Shown: positions 1 to 7,587 of the stretch, one piece after another
Layout: each line of letters starts with the position of its first letter
Numbering within the stretch: the stretch's first letter is position 1
NCBI RefSeq assembly: GCF_011682175.1
Contig: NZ_WHJG01000013.1
Location: 62,001-126,000 of the forward strand
Origin: Massilia frigida
GTDB taxonomy: Bacteria; Pseudomonadota; Gammaproteobacteria; Burkholderiales; Burkholderiaceae_D
Reading direction: 5' to 3'
DNA: 64,000 nucleotides
Notes under the pieces: generated by a model
What the model was told of the DNA's origin: nothing
Database searches by the model: none
The model's input: the letters and a program-made list of their open reading frames with translations, nothing else
Made by a program: the position numbers and the translations under genes

Positions 1-45
1 GTCGTGTTCATGTTTGCTCTGTTCAGATATGCGTGATTGGCGGAG

Positions 46-1758
46 TTAGGGAACCATCGGCAGGTTCAGGCCATTGCGCTTGGCGCAGGCGACGGCCGTC
101 TCGTAGCCGGCGTCGGCGTGGCGCATGACGCCCGAGCCGCTGTCGTTGACCAGCACCCGCGCCAGCCGTTTGGCGGCGGCATCGGTGCCGTCGGCCACGA
201 TGACCACGCCCGAATGCTGCGAGTAGCCCATGCCGACGCCGCCGCCGTGATGCAGCGACACCCAGGTGGCGCCACCGGCGGTATTGAGCAGCGCGTTCAG
301 AAGCGGCCAGTCGGACACCGCATCGGTACCGTCACGCATGGCTTCCGTTTCGCGGTTCGGGCTGGCGACCGAGCCGGTATCGAGGTGGTCGCGGCCGATG
401 ACGATCGGCGCTTTCAGTTCGCCCGTGCGCACCATCTCGTTGAAGGCCAGGCCGGCGATGTGGCGCTCGCCCAGGCCCAGCCAGCAGATCCGCGCCGGCA
501 GGCCCTGGAAGGCGATCCGCTCGCGCGCCATGTCGAGCCAGTGGTGCACCTGCTTCTGCTCCGGGAACAGTTCCTTGATCTTGGCATCGGTCTTGTAGAT
601 ATCTTCCGGGTCGCCCGACAGCGCCACCCAGCGGAACGGGCCGCGGCCCTCGCAGAACTGCGGCCGGATGTAGGCCGGCACGAAGCCCGGGAAAGCGAAG
701 GCATCGAGCACGCCCTGGTCCTTGGCCACCTGGCGGATGTTGTTGCCGTAGTCGACCGCTTGCACGCCCATGGCGTGGAAATCGAGGATGGCCTGCACAT
801 GCACCGCGCACGATGCCGCCGCGTCGGCGGTCAGGCGCGCGTGCTGCGCCGGGTCTTTTTGCGCCGCCTTCCACTGCTCCACGGTCCAGCCGCGCGGCAG
901 GTAGCCGTTGATCAGGTCATGCGCCGAGGTCTGGTCGGTCACCATGTCCGGCACCAGGCCGCCCGCCCTGGCGCGCCGCACCAGCTCCGGCAGCACGTCG
1001 GCCGCGTTGCCCAGCAATCCGATCGACACCGCTTCGCGCGCGGCCGTGTGCTGCTTGATCAGGGCGATGGCGTCGTCAATGTCCTTGGCCTGCTTGTCCA
1101 GGTAGCGCGTGCGCAGGCGGAAGTCGATGCTGCTTTGCTGGCACTCGATATTGAGCGAGACCGCGCCGGCGAAGGTGGCCGCCAGTGGCTGCGCGCCACC
1201 CATGCCGCCCAGGCCCGCGGTGAGAATCCAGCGTCCGCCCCAGTCGCCGCCGAAATGCTGGCGCCCCGCCTCGGCGAAGGTTTCGTAGGTGCCCTGCACG
1301 ATGCCCTGGGTACCGATGTAGATCCAGCTGCCGGCCGTCATTTGCCCGTACATGAACAGGCCCTTGCGGTCGAGTTCATTGAAGTGTTCCCAGTTGGCCC
1401 ACTTGGGCACCAGGTTCGAGTTGGCGATCAGGACGCGCGGCGCGTCCGGGTGGGTCTGGAACACGCCGACCGGTTTGCCGGACTGGATCAGCAAGGTCTG
1501 GTCGTCTTCCAGTTCGCGCAGGGAGGCCAGGATCTGGTCGTAGCAGGCCCAGTTGCGCGCGGCCCGGCCGATGCCGCCGTAGACCACCAGGTGCTTGGGA
1601 TTTTCCGCCACCTCCGCATCCAGATTATTCTGGATCATGCGGTAGGCCGCCTCCGTCAGCCAGCTTTTGCAAGCCAGTTCAGTGCCGCGCGGGGCGCGGA
1701 TCGTGCGGCTGGCGTCGAAGCGGGGATCATCATCGAAACTGGTCGGATCGGTGGTCAT
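46..1758 (-). CDS. hutU: Urocanate hydratase
   Basis: Urocanase turns urocanate into 4-imidazolone-5-propionate with NAD+ as prosthetic group, the second step of histidine degradation, in the cytosol. The 570-residue product is full length for the family. It has the N-terminal GTEL..K.W..EA opening, the glycine-rich [12 protein letters not shown] cofactor-binding stretch and the C-terminal [16 protein letters not shown] block typical of urocanases. The start is chosen because AAGGAG lies 5 nt upstream of the ATG. A perfect palindrome (1832-1845) of the HutC operator type lies about 75 bp upstream, so repression by HutC and relief by urocanate are expected. The other hut enzymes are not in the window; they may lie beyond position 1. 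Confidence 0.97.
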   Translation of the reverse strand: MTTDPTSFDDDPRFDASRTIRAPRGTELACKSWLTEAAYRMIQNNLDAEVAENPKHLVVYGGIGRAARNWACYDQILASLRELEDDQTLLIQSGKPVGVFQTHPDAPRVLIANSNLVPKWANWEHFNELDRKGLFMYGQMTAGSWIYIGTQGIVQGTYETFAEAGRQHFGGDWGGRWILTAGLGGMGGAQPLAATFAGAVSLNIECQQSSIDFRLRTRYLDKQAKDIDDAIALIKQHTAAREAVSIGLLGNAADVLPELVRRARAGGLVPDMVTDQTSAHDLINGYLPRGWTVEQWKAAQKDPAQHARLTADAAASCAVHVQAILDFHAMGVQAVDYGNNIRQVAKDQGVLDAFAFPGFVPAYIRPQFCEGRGPFRWVALSGDPEDIYKTDAKIKELFPEQKQVHHWLDMARERIAFQGLPARICWLGLGERHIAGLAFNEMVRTGELKAPIVIGRDHLDTGSVASPNRETEAMRDGTDAVSDWPLLNALLNTAGGATWVSLHHGGGVGMGYSQHSGVVIVADGTDAAAKRLARVLVNDSGSGVMRHADAGYETAVACAKRNGLNLPMVP

Positions 1759-1831
1759 GGCATCTCCTTCAAGAGTTTAGGGGCAGGCGCGTACGCAGGC
1801 GGCACGCGCCCCGTGCAGCTTCAAAGTCTAA

Positions 1832-1845
1832 GTTGTATATACAAC
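1832..1845. promoter_or_regulatory. HutC-type operator upstream of hutU
   Basis: GTTGTATATACAAC is a perfect 14-bp palindrome 74 bp upstream of the hutU start. Its core TGTATATACA matches the published operator of HutC repressors. A hutC gene lies at 6730 in this window. I infer repression of hutU and urocanate induction; the promoter itself is not clear by eye. Confidence 0.8.
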
Positions 1846-1887
1846 CAAGTCAAATCATTTATGCGCCCGCTGTTTCCTCCTTCCTGT

Positions 1888-3567
1888 TCACTCTTTCTTG
1901 AACACCTGGCGCCCGCCGACCCAGGTTTGCAGCACGCCGACCTTGTGGATATCGGCTACAGGCATGGTGAACAGGTCCTGGTCGACGACGATGAAATCGG
2001 CCCACTTGCCCTTTTCCAGCGAGCCGGTGGATTTTTCCTGGTGGCCGGCCCATGCCGCGTCCAGGGTGAAGCAGCGCAGCGCTTCCTTGAGCGTCATGGC
2101 CTCGTTGGCGTACCAGCCGGCGGCCGGCCGGCCCGCCGCATCCTGGCGCGTGACGGCCGCGTGGATGCCGAAGAAGGGCTTGGACGACTCCACCGGGAAG
2201 TCCGAGCCGCAGGCGATGCGCGAGCCTTGCTTGAGAAACGTGCGCCAGGCGTAGGCGCCCTTGATGCGCTGCGGGCCGACGCGCTGTTCGGCCATGTTCA
2301 TGTCGGACGTGGCGTGGGTCGGCTGCATCGACGGTACGATGCCGATGGTCTTGAAGCGCGCGATATCGGCGGGTGCCACGACTTGCGCATGCTCGATGCG
2401 GTGGCGCAGCGCGGCGCCGCCTTTGCTTTGATAGCGCGGGATCAGCTGCTGGTAGCCGTCGAGGATCTGGCGGTTGCCGGCGTCGCCGATGGCGTGCACA
2501 TTGACCTGGTAGCCGCGCCGCATGGCCTTGTCCATCATGGCGTGGATATCGGCGTTCTGGCGGAACAGCAGGCCGTGCGATGTGGGTTCGTCGCTGTAGG
2601 GCGCGATGAGCGCGGCGCCGCGGCTGCCCAAGGCGCCGTCCGCATACAGCTTGACCGCGCGCAGCGCATACAGGTCGTTGGCGTAGGTCTTGAGCGGGCC
2701 CTTGGCCGAAAGCTGGTCGAAGTCGGCGCCGACGTCGCCGATCATGGCGTACACGCGCGCGGTCAGTTTGCCCTGGTCGGCGTAGCTGCGGTAGAGGGCA
2801 TCCTGGCCGACGTTGATGCCCGCATCGTGCACGCCGGTCAGGCCCATGTGCGCGATCTGCTTGAGGGCGCGGTCGAGGACGACTTTCGCCTGGGCCTCGG
2901 ACTGCCTGGGCAGGACGTTGGCGACCAGCTCCTGGGCGGCGTCGATCAGGACGCCGGTGGCGTTGCCATCGGCGTCGCGCACGATCTTGCCGCCGGCCGG
3001 GTCGGGGGTGTCCCTGGTGATGCCGGCCAGCTGGAGAGCGCGCGTGTTGGCCCAGCCGGCGTGGCCGTCGACGCGTTCAAGCCAGATGGGGCGGTCGGCG
3101 ACGGCGCCATCGAGTTCGGCGGCGGTGGGGAAACGGCCCAGTTTCCAGATCTCCTGGTTCCAGCCGCGTCCGCGCAGCCAGGGGTGCGAGGGATTGGCGC
3201 GCGCGTAGTCGGAAGCTGATGTGAGGGCGTCGGCCAGGGTGGCGCTGCCGGCCAGGTCGAGCTGGGTGAGCATCTCGCCCAGGCCGAACACGTGGCCGTG
3301 GGCGTCGATCAGGCCGGGGAGAACGGTTTTGCCCTGCAGGTCGATGTGGCGCGCCTTGGGCGCTTTGGCGCGGGTCTGGGTGGCGCTGCCGACGGCCAGG
3401 ATGCGGCCCTTGTCGTCGAACGCCAGGGAAGTGAAGCGCAGCAGCTCGTTGCGGCTGTTGAGGGTATAGCCGTTGGCGTTATCGAGGACGGTGTCCGCCT
3501 GCGCCGGCGCGGCCGCCCCGAGGGCGGCGAGGATGGCGAGGCAGCACTGCAGAGGGATCGGACGCAT
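1888..3567 (-). CDS. Secreted amidohydrolase family 3 (YtcJ-like)
   Basis: Metal-dependent amidohydrolase of the YtcJ/amidohydrolase-3 group; the substrate is unknown. The mature region has the early HGHVFG metal motif, the central VNVHAIGDAGNR block, IEHAQ and a late SDFPVE motif, all usual for this fold. A signal peptide (MRPIPLQCC...APAQA) suggests export. The ATG at 3567 is preferred over 3570 because GGAG then sits 5 nt upstream; the frame stays open to 3660 but that extension overlaps a REP repeat and looks non-coding. It lies 130 bp upstream of hutU on the same strand, behind hutU's own operator, so it need not be part of the hut operon. It could be an imidazolonepropionase-like enzyme by location, but sequence does not show this. 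Confidence 0.85.
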   Translation of the reverse strand: MRPIPLQCCLAILAALGAAAPAQADTVLDNANGYTLNSRNELLRFTSLAFDDKGRILAVGSATQTRAKAPKARHIDLQGKTVLPGLIDAHGHVFGLGEMLTQLDLAGSATLADALTSASDYARANPSHPWLRGRGWNQEIWKLGRFPTAAELDGAVADRPIWLERVDGHAGWANTRALQLAGITRDTPDPAGGKIVRDADGNATGVLIDAAQELVANVLPRQSEAQAKVVLDRALKQIAHMGLTGVHDAGINVGQDALYRSYADQGKLTARVYAMIGDVGADFDQLSAKGPLKTYANDLYALRAVKLYADGALGSRGAALIAPYSDEPTSHGLLFRQNADIHAMMDKAMRRGYQVNVHAIGDAGNRQILDGYQQLIPRYQSKGGAALRHRIEHAQVVAPADIARFKTIGIVPSMQPTHATSDMNMAEQRVGPQRIKGAYAWRTFLKQGSRIACGSDFPVESSKPFFGIHAAVTRQDAAGRPAAGWYANEAMTLKEALRCFTLDAAWAGHQEKSTGSLEKGKWADFIVVDQDLFTMPVADIHKVGVLQTWVGGRQVFKKE

Positions 3568-3635
3568 CATGTCTCCATTCGGTGGGCAAGCCCAAAGTGT
3601 AGCGCGCTTTGCCTCCTCGTCAACTTGTTGCTTAA

Positions 3636-3861
3636 CCGGGGTCAGAGCTCTGACTAGCAATTAAATTCCCGGTCGCACGCTGTTGCAATACCGGGGCCAG
3701 AGCTCTGATTAGCAATAAAACGCGCGCGATTGATGCAGCACCAGACCTCTTCAACCGGGGTCTGACCTCTGATTAGCAATTAAATTCCAGTTCGCAAGCT
3801 ATTGCCCCCACAGGGCACCACCGGGGTCTGACCTCTGATTAGCATGACCTCTGATTAGCAA
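3636..3861. repeat. REP-type repeat array left of the RAYT gene
   Basis: Four copies of a 25-bp element (3636-3660, 3691-3715, 3755-3779, 3821-3844) plus a partial fifth (3845-3861) share the pattern CCGGGGTCTGACC...ATTAGCAA, with GGGGTCAGAGC or GGGGCCAGAGC variants in the first two. Spacers are also repeated: AATTAAATTCC at 3659 and 3778, and AAACGCGCGCGATTGA at 3718 and 3864. The array is thus about two tandem composite units of 119 bp. An exact inverted copy lies at 4724-4748, beyond the transposase gene. Confidence 0.9.
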
Positions 3862-3959
3862 CGAAACGCGCGCGATTGACGCAGGCACAAGACGACGTCG
3901 CATAAGGCGTTACGCTGACGCAGCTTGTTAGCCCCCTACCCCTTTTTTCAGAGTGCCTT

Positions 3960-4643
3960 ATGCCACGCCGAAATCGTCTGATTATTCCCGAGGTTCCCCT
4001 TCACATCATCCAACGAGGTAACAATCGCTTACCCTGTTTTTTCGTCCAGGCAGACTATCTCGTCTATCTTGATCTGTTGCGTATCGCCGCTGAACAAGCA
4101 AGCTGCAGCGTGCACGCATATGTACTGATGACGAACCACATCCATTTGCTGATATCGCCCGAGTCCTGCTCGTCGCCGGCTGTAATGATGAAGTCGCTGG
4201 GAGAGCGCTACGTTCAATACGTCAACCGGCGCCATCAACGCATTGGAACGCTGTGGCAGGGACGGTATCGCTCGTGCCTGGTGCAGGACGAGAAGTATTT
4301 TTTCGTGTGTCAACGCTATATTGAGCTTAATCCAGTACGAGCCGGCATGGTGGCTCATCCCCTGGACTACCGATGGTCGAGTTATCAAGCAAACGCATAC
4401 GGAGAAGCGGACAACATCGTCAAGCCACACGCGCTGTATTCTGCGCTTGGAGCAGAACAGTCTGAGCGCGAGTGCAACTATCGCGCATTGTTCCAAGAGG
4501 AAATGCCGCAGGCAATGCTCGAGCAAGTGCGCAAAGCCACCAACGGCAACGCCGTTCTTGGAAGCGAAGAATTTATCGCACAAATGGCGATTGCCAGCGC
4601 TACAGATGTGATGCCGCGACGTCAAGGTAGGCATCGAGACTAG
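3960..4643 (+). CDS. REP-associated tyrosine transposase (RAYT, Y1_Tnp family)
   Basis: Y1 HUH-superfamily nuclease, 227 residues, of the type that mobilises or maintains REP sequences. The metal-binding His-x-His is H60-I-H62 in MTNHIHLL, and the likely nucleophile is Y120 in CQRYIELNPVRAG; the PRR N-terminus and the WSSY motif are also family-typical. It is flanked on both sides by inverted copies of one 25-bp element, the usual RAYT arrangement in which one gene sits inside its own REP cluster. Related GGGGTC-GACCCC elements recur at 14022-14155. The enzyme should cut single-stranded REP DNA; RAYTs are usually single-copy and vertically kept rather than freely mobile. Confidence 0.92.
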   Translation: MPRRNRLIIPEVPLHIIQRGNNRLPCFFVQADYLVYLDLLRIAAEQASCSVHAYVLMTNHIHLLISPESCSSPAVMMKSLGERYVQYVNRRHQRIGTLWQGRYRSCLVQDEKYFFVCQRYIELNPVRAGMVAHPLDYRWSSYQANAYGEADNIVKPHALYSALGAEQSERECNYRALFQEEMPQAMLEQVRKATNGNAVLGSEEFIAQMAIASATDVMPRRQGRHRD

Positions 4644-4660
4644 ACCCATTGCAATAATTT

Positions 4661-4748
4661 CGAGTCAGAGGTCAGACACCGGTTTGGCGCTGGAGCAAGA
4701 ATAAATATGCCCCAAGCAAAAAATTGCTAATCAGAGGTCAGACCCCGG
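4661..4748. repeat. REP elements right of the RAYT gene, inverted
   Basis: 4724-4748 (TTGCTAATCAG...GACCCCGG) is the exact reverse complement of the element at 3755-3779. A degenerate inverted copy, GAGTCAGAGGTCAGACACCGG, lies at 4662-4682. The transposase gene is therefore bracketed by a perfect 25-bp inverted repeat. Confidence 0.88.
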
Positions 4749-4756
4749 TTGTAGGA

Positions 4757-5449
4757 CTATTCGGCGTCGTGGAAGATGATGCCGAGGGTGTGGCGCTGCC
4801 CGGAGCGCACGCGGCTGACGCCGTGCCGCATCGTGACACGGTAGGCGCCGCGCGTGCCGTTCACCGGCCGCTGATTCACCGTGAAGATCACGGCGTCGCC
4901 CCGCCCCAGCCCCACGACCTCGGCCCGCGACTGCATCCGCGGGCGCTGTTCGGTCAGCACGAATTCGCCACCCGTGAAATCGTCACGCGGCTGCGACAGC
5001 AGCACCGCTACCTGCAAGGGGAATACGTGTTCGCCGTACAGGTCCTGGTGCAGGCAGTTGTAGTCGCCTTCGCCATAGCGCAGGATCAGGGGCGTGGGCC
5101 GCTCTTGCCCCGCCGCATGGCAGCGCGCCAGAAACTCGTCATGCCGCGCCGGAAACCGCGTGGCTATCCCCATCGCGCCATGCCAGCGGTTGGCGATGCG
5201 CGCCAGCGGCCCATACAGCCCTTCGCGCAGCGCCGCCAGGTGCCCGGGCAGCGGGTACCCGAAATAGCGGTACTCGCCGCGCCCGAAGCCGTGCCGCTCC
5301 ATCACCACGCGGCTGCGGTAGCGCGCTTCGTCGTCGTAGGCACCGGCATAGGCGCGGCATTGCTGCGCATCGAGCAAGCCCGCCACCACGGCGCACCCGT
5401 GCGCATCGAGGTCGGCGCCGATGCGGTCCCAGTCGATCGCCACATTCAT
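4757..5449 (-). CDS. 2OG-Fe(II) oxygenase, coupled to ada
   Basis: A 230-residue 2-oxoglutarate/Fe(II) dioxygenase. Iron ligands are visible as HQD (CLHQDLYGEH) and the distal H of TMRHGVSRV, with RHTLGIIFHDAE as the likely 2-oxoglutarate-binding Arg region. The start overlaps the ada stop codon by ATGA, so the two are translated together. Because ada repairs alkylated DNA and AlkB is itself a 2OG-Fe(II) dealkylase, a role in alkylation repair is tempting. The sequence, however, does not look like classical AlkB and could equally be a protein or small-molecule hydroxylase. Regulation with ada by methylated Ada protein is likely. Confidence 0.8.
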   Translation of the reverse strand: MNVAIDWDRIGADLDAHGCAVVAGLLDAQQCRAYAGAYDDEARYRSRVVMERHGFGRGEYRYFGYPLPGHLAALREGLYGPLARIANRWHGAMGIATRFPARHDEFLARCHAAGQERPTPLILRYGEGDYNCLHQDLYGEHVFPLQVAVLLSQPRDDFTGGEFVLTEQRPRMQSRAEVVGLGRGDAVIFTVNQRPVNGTRGAYRVTMRHGVSRVRSGQRHTLGIIFHDAE

Positions 5450-6585
5450 GCCGCACCACCCTCGCCGCCGTCACGTTCGCGATCAAGCAAAATGCGCTTG
5501 CGCTCGACGCCCCAGCGGTAGCCGGACAGCGCACCGTCGGTGCGCACGACGCGGTGACAGGGAATCGCCACCGCGACCGGATTGGCGGCGCAGGCCCCGG
5601 CAATCGCGCGCGCACCGGACGGCAAGCCGATGCGCGCGGCCAGTTCGGCGTAGCTGACGGTCTGCCCGGCCGGGATCTCGCGCAACGCTTGCCATACGCG
5701 CTGCTGGAAGGCGGTGCCGCGCACGTCGAGCGGCAGGTCGAGCCCCACGCCGGGCGCTTCGACCAGCCCGACCACGCGCGCCACCGTGGCTTCGAAACCG
5801 GCGTCGGCGCCGCGCAGGTCGGCTGCGGGGAAGCGGTCCTGCAGGTCGCGCGCCAGCAGGTCGGGGTCGTCGCCGATCAGAATGGCGCAGATGCCTTTGT
5901 CGGTCGACGCCACCAAAATCGCGCCGAGCGAGCAGGCGCCGATCGCGAAGCGGATCACGGCGCCGCTGCCGCCGGCGCGCCAGGCGGTGGGGGTCATGCC
6001 GAGCCGCGCGGGGGCGCTGGCGTAAAAGCGTGCGCTGGAGTTGTAGCCGGCCGCGTAAATGGCTTCGGTGACGCTGCCTGCCGTGGCCAGGCCGGCGTCG
6101 ACCTTGCCGGCGCGGCGCGCGGCGGCGTAGGCCTTGGGGGTAATGCCGGTGTGCTGCTTGAACACGCGGTGAAAATGAAAGCGGCTCATGCCGCAGGCCT
6201 CCGCCAGGCTGTCGAGGTCCAGCCCGGCCTCGCTGGCGTCGATCAGCCTGCACGCTTGCGCCACCATCCTGGCGTGGCGCTCGGCCAGCGGCGGCTGGTC
6301 CGGCTTGCAGCGCAGGCAGGGCCGAAACCCGGCCTGCTCGGCCTCGGCGCCGCTGGCGTGGAAGGCGACGTTGGCGCGCAGGGCGGCGCGCGCGCCGCAC
6401 GAGGGCCGGCAGTAGACGCCCGTGCTGCGTACCGAGTAATAAAAGACGCCGTCGGCGCCGCCGTCGCGCCGCTGGACCGCGGCCCAGCGCGCGTCGTCGT
6501 TGTCGTAGCCGGTGCCAGTGCCGATGGTGCTGCTGGCGCTAGTGCTGCTGCTGGTGCTGCTGCTTGTGTTCATTGCTGCTTTCAT
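5446..6585 (-). CDS. ada: Bifunctional Ada: methylphosphotriester/O6-methylguanine-DNA methyltransferase and activator
   Basis: The 379-residue protein has all three parts of Ada. The N-terminal zinc domain has C59, C63, C90 and C93 (C59 matching the methyl-accepting Cys of E. coli Ada). An AraC-type HTH follows (about 100-195, GMSRFHFHRVFKQHTG). The C-terminal O6-alkylguanine transferase carries the acceptor C343 in IPCHRV. When the first Cys takes a methyl group the protein activates its own operon, here with the coupled oxygenase downstream. The first 25 residues are a Ser/Thr-rich low-complexity run from near-repeats in the DNA, so the true start could be further in, although MKAAMNTS is the first in-frame ATG. 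Confidence 0.95.
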   Translation of the reverse strand: MKAAMNTSSSTSSSTSASSTIGTGTGYDNDDARWAAVQRRDGGADGVFYYSVRSTGVYCRPSCGARAALRANVAFHASGAEAEQAGFRPCLRCKPDQPPLAERHARMVAQACRLIDASEAGLDLDSLAEACGMSRFHFHRVFKQHTGITPKAYAAARRAGKVDAGLATAGSVTEAIYAAGYNSSARFYASAPARLGMTPTAWRAGGSGAVIRFAIGACSLGAILVASTDKGICAILIGDDPDLLARDLQDRFPAADLRGADAGFEATVARVVGLVEAPGVGLDLPLDVRGTAFQQRVWQALREIPAGQTVSYAELAARIGLPSGARAIAGACAANPVAVAIPCHRVVRTDGALSGYRWGVERKRILLDRERDGGEGGAA

Positions 6586-6729
6586 GGCGCTGCTCCCGTT
6601 CGCGATCCTGTTCGCATGCCCCCATCGTAGACGGCGCGGCGGCAGCAGTCATCCCGCTGCTTGCTTTTGAATCCGGCGCCGCGCCCACGGTGCTAAAATC
6701 CGGTTTTAAGCCGGCCTTCGGAGAGTAGT

Positions 6730-7449
6730 TTGGAACAGCAGATTGTGCAAGACACGACGCCGATTTTCCAGCGCATCAAGGATTATCTGCTCGGCGAAAT
6801 CGCCGCCGGCCGCTGGAAGGAGGGCGATGTGGTGCCGTCCGAACAGGCCCTGGTGCGCCAGTTCGGGGTCTCGCGCATGACCGTCAACCGCGCCGTGCGC
6901 GAGCTGACGGCGGAACAGGTGCTGACGCGCCGCCAGGGCTCGGGCACCTACGTGGCGCCGCAGAAGTACCAGGCCACGCTGGTGGAAATCCGCAGCATCG
7001 CCGATGAAATCCGCGCGCGCGGCCACCGTCACCGCAGCAGCCTGCACTTGCTCGACACGGCGCGCGCGAGCGAGCTGCTGGCGCTGCAGTTCGCGCTGGC
7101 GCCCGGCCAGCCGCTGTTCCATTCGGTGATCGTGCACTTCGAGAACGAGGTGCCGATCCAGGTCGAGGACCGCTGGGTCAACCCAGCCTGCGCGCCGGAC
7201 TACCTGGCCCAGGATTTTGCGGCCATCACGCCCAACGAACATCTGATGAAGGCCGCGCCCCTGCAAAGCGCGAGCTACAGCATCGAGGCCCTGCCCGCCC
7301 CGCGCGATATCGCCACCATGCTGGCGATCGGGCCGCGCCAGTGTTGTCTGGTGCTCAAGCGCAAGACGCATGCGCTGGGCCAGGTCGCGTCGGTGGTGAC
7401 AATGTGGCATCCCGGCCAGTTATACCAGTTCACCGGCAAGGTCGGCTGA
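6730..7449 (+). CDS. hutC: Histidine utilisation repressor, GntR family
   Basis: A 239-residue GntR/HutC-type repressor. The winged HTH fills residues 10-75 (DVVPSEQALVRQFGVSRMTVNRAVRELTAEQVLTRRQGSGTYV), and the UTRA ligand domain (about 95-235) follows and ends with the family-typical VTMWHPGQLYQFTGKVG. It should bind TGTATATACA sites such as 1832-1845 and be released by urocanate. The start is a TTG, with GGAGAG just upstream and no ATG near. It lies 5 kb from hutU and on the opposite strand, with unrelated genes between, so the regulon is split. I see no HutC palindrome in its own promoter. Confidence 0.93.
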   Translation: MEQQIVQDTTPIFQRIKDYLLGEIAAGRWKEGDVVPSEQALVRQFGVSRMTVNRAVRELTAEQVLTRRQGSGTYVAPQKYQATLVEIRSIADEIRARGHRHRSSLHLLDTARASELLALQFALAPGQPLFHSVIVHFENEVPIQVEDRWVNPACAPDYLAQDFAAITPNEHLMKAAPLQSASYSIEALPAPRDIATMLAIGPRQCCLVLKRKTHALGQVASVVTMWHPGQLYQFTGKVG

Positions 7450-7587
7450 ACGGGGCGCAGCTCTCATCCAGAGCAGAAATACGACACTTTTGCCCGCACG
7501 ATAGGCAAAGATTCCTGTCGGTAAATTCCCAGAGTCAAAAAATGGCTACTATGGAGGTAGCCTAACTCCACTTCCGATGGCCCCGCC

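Noticed and set aside
37-3219. A 1060-codon open frame on the plus strand across hutU and the amidohydrolase
   Set aside because: It is antisense to two clear genes; high GC keeps the opposite frame open. The text has no domain and is rich in Arg, Gly and His from complementary codons.
3571-3660. N-terminal extension of the amidohydrolase
   Set aside because: It runs into the first REP element and lacks a ribosome site; the signal peptide begins at 3567.
7544-7562. GGCTAC...GTAGCC inverted repeat before the hybrid kinase as an operator
   Set aside because: Six-base arms are too short to separate from chance in this composition.
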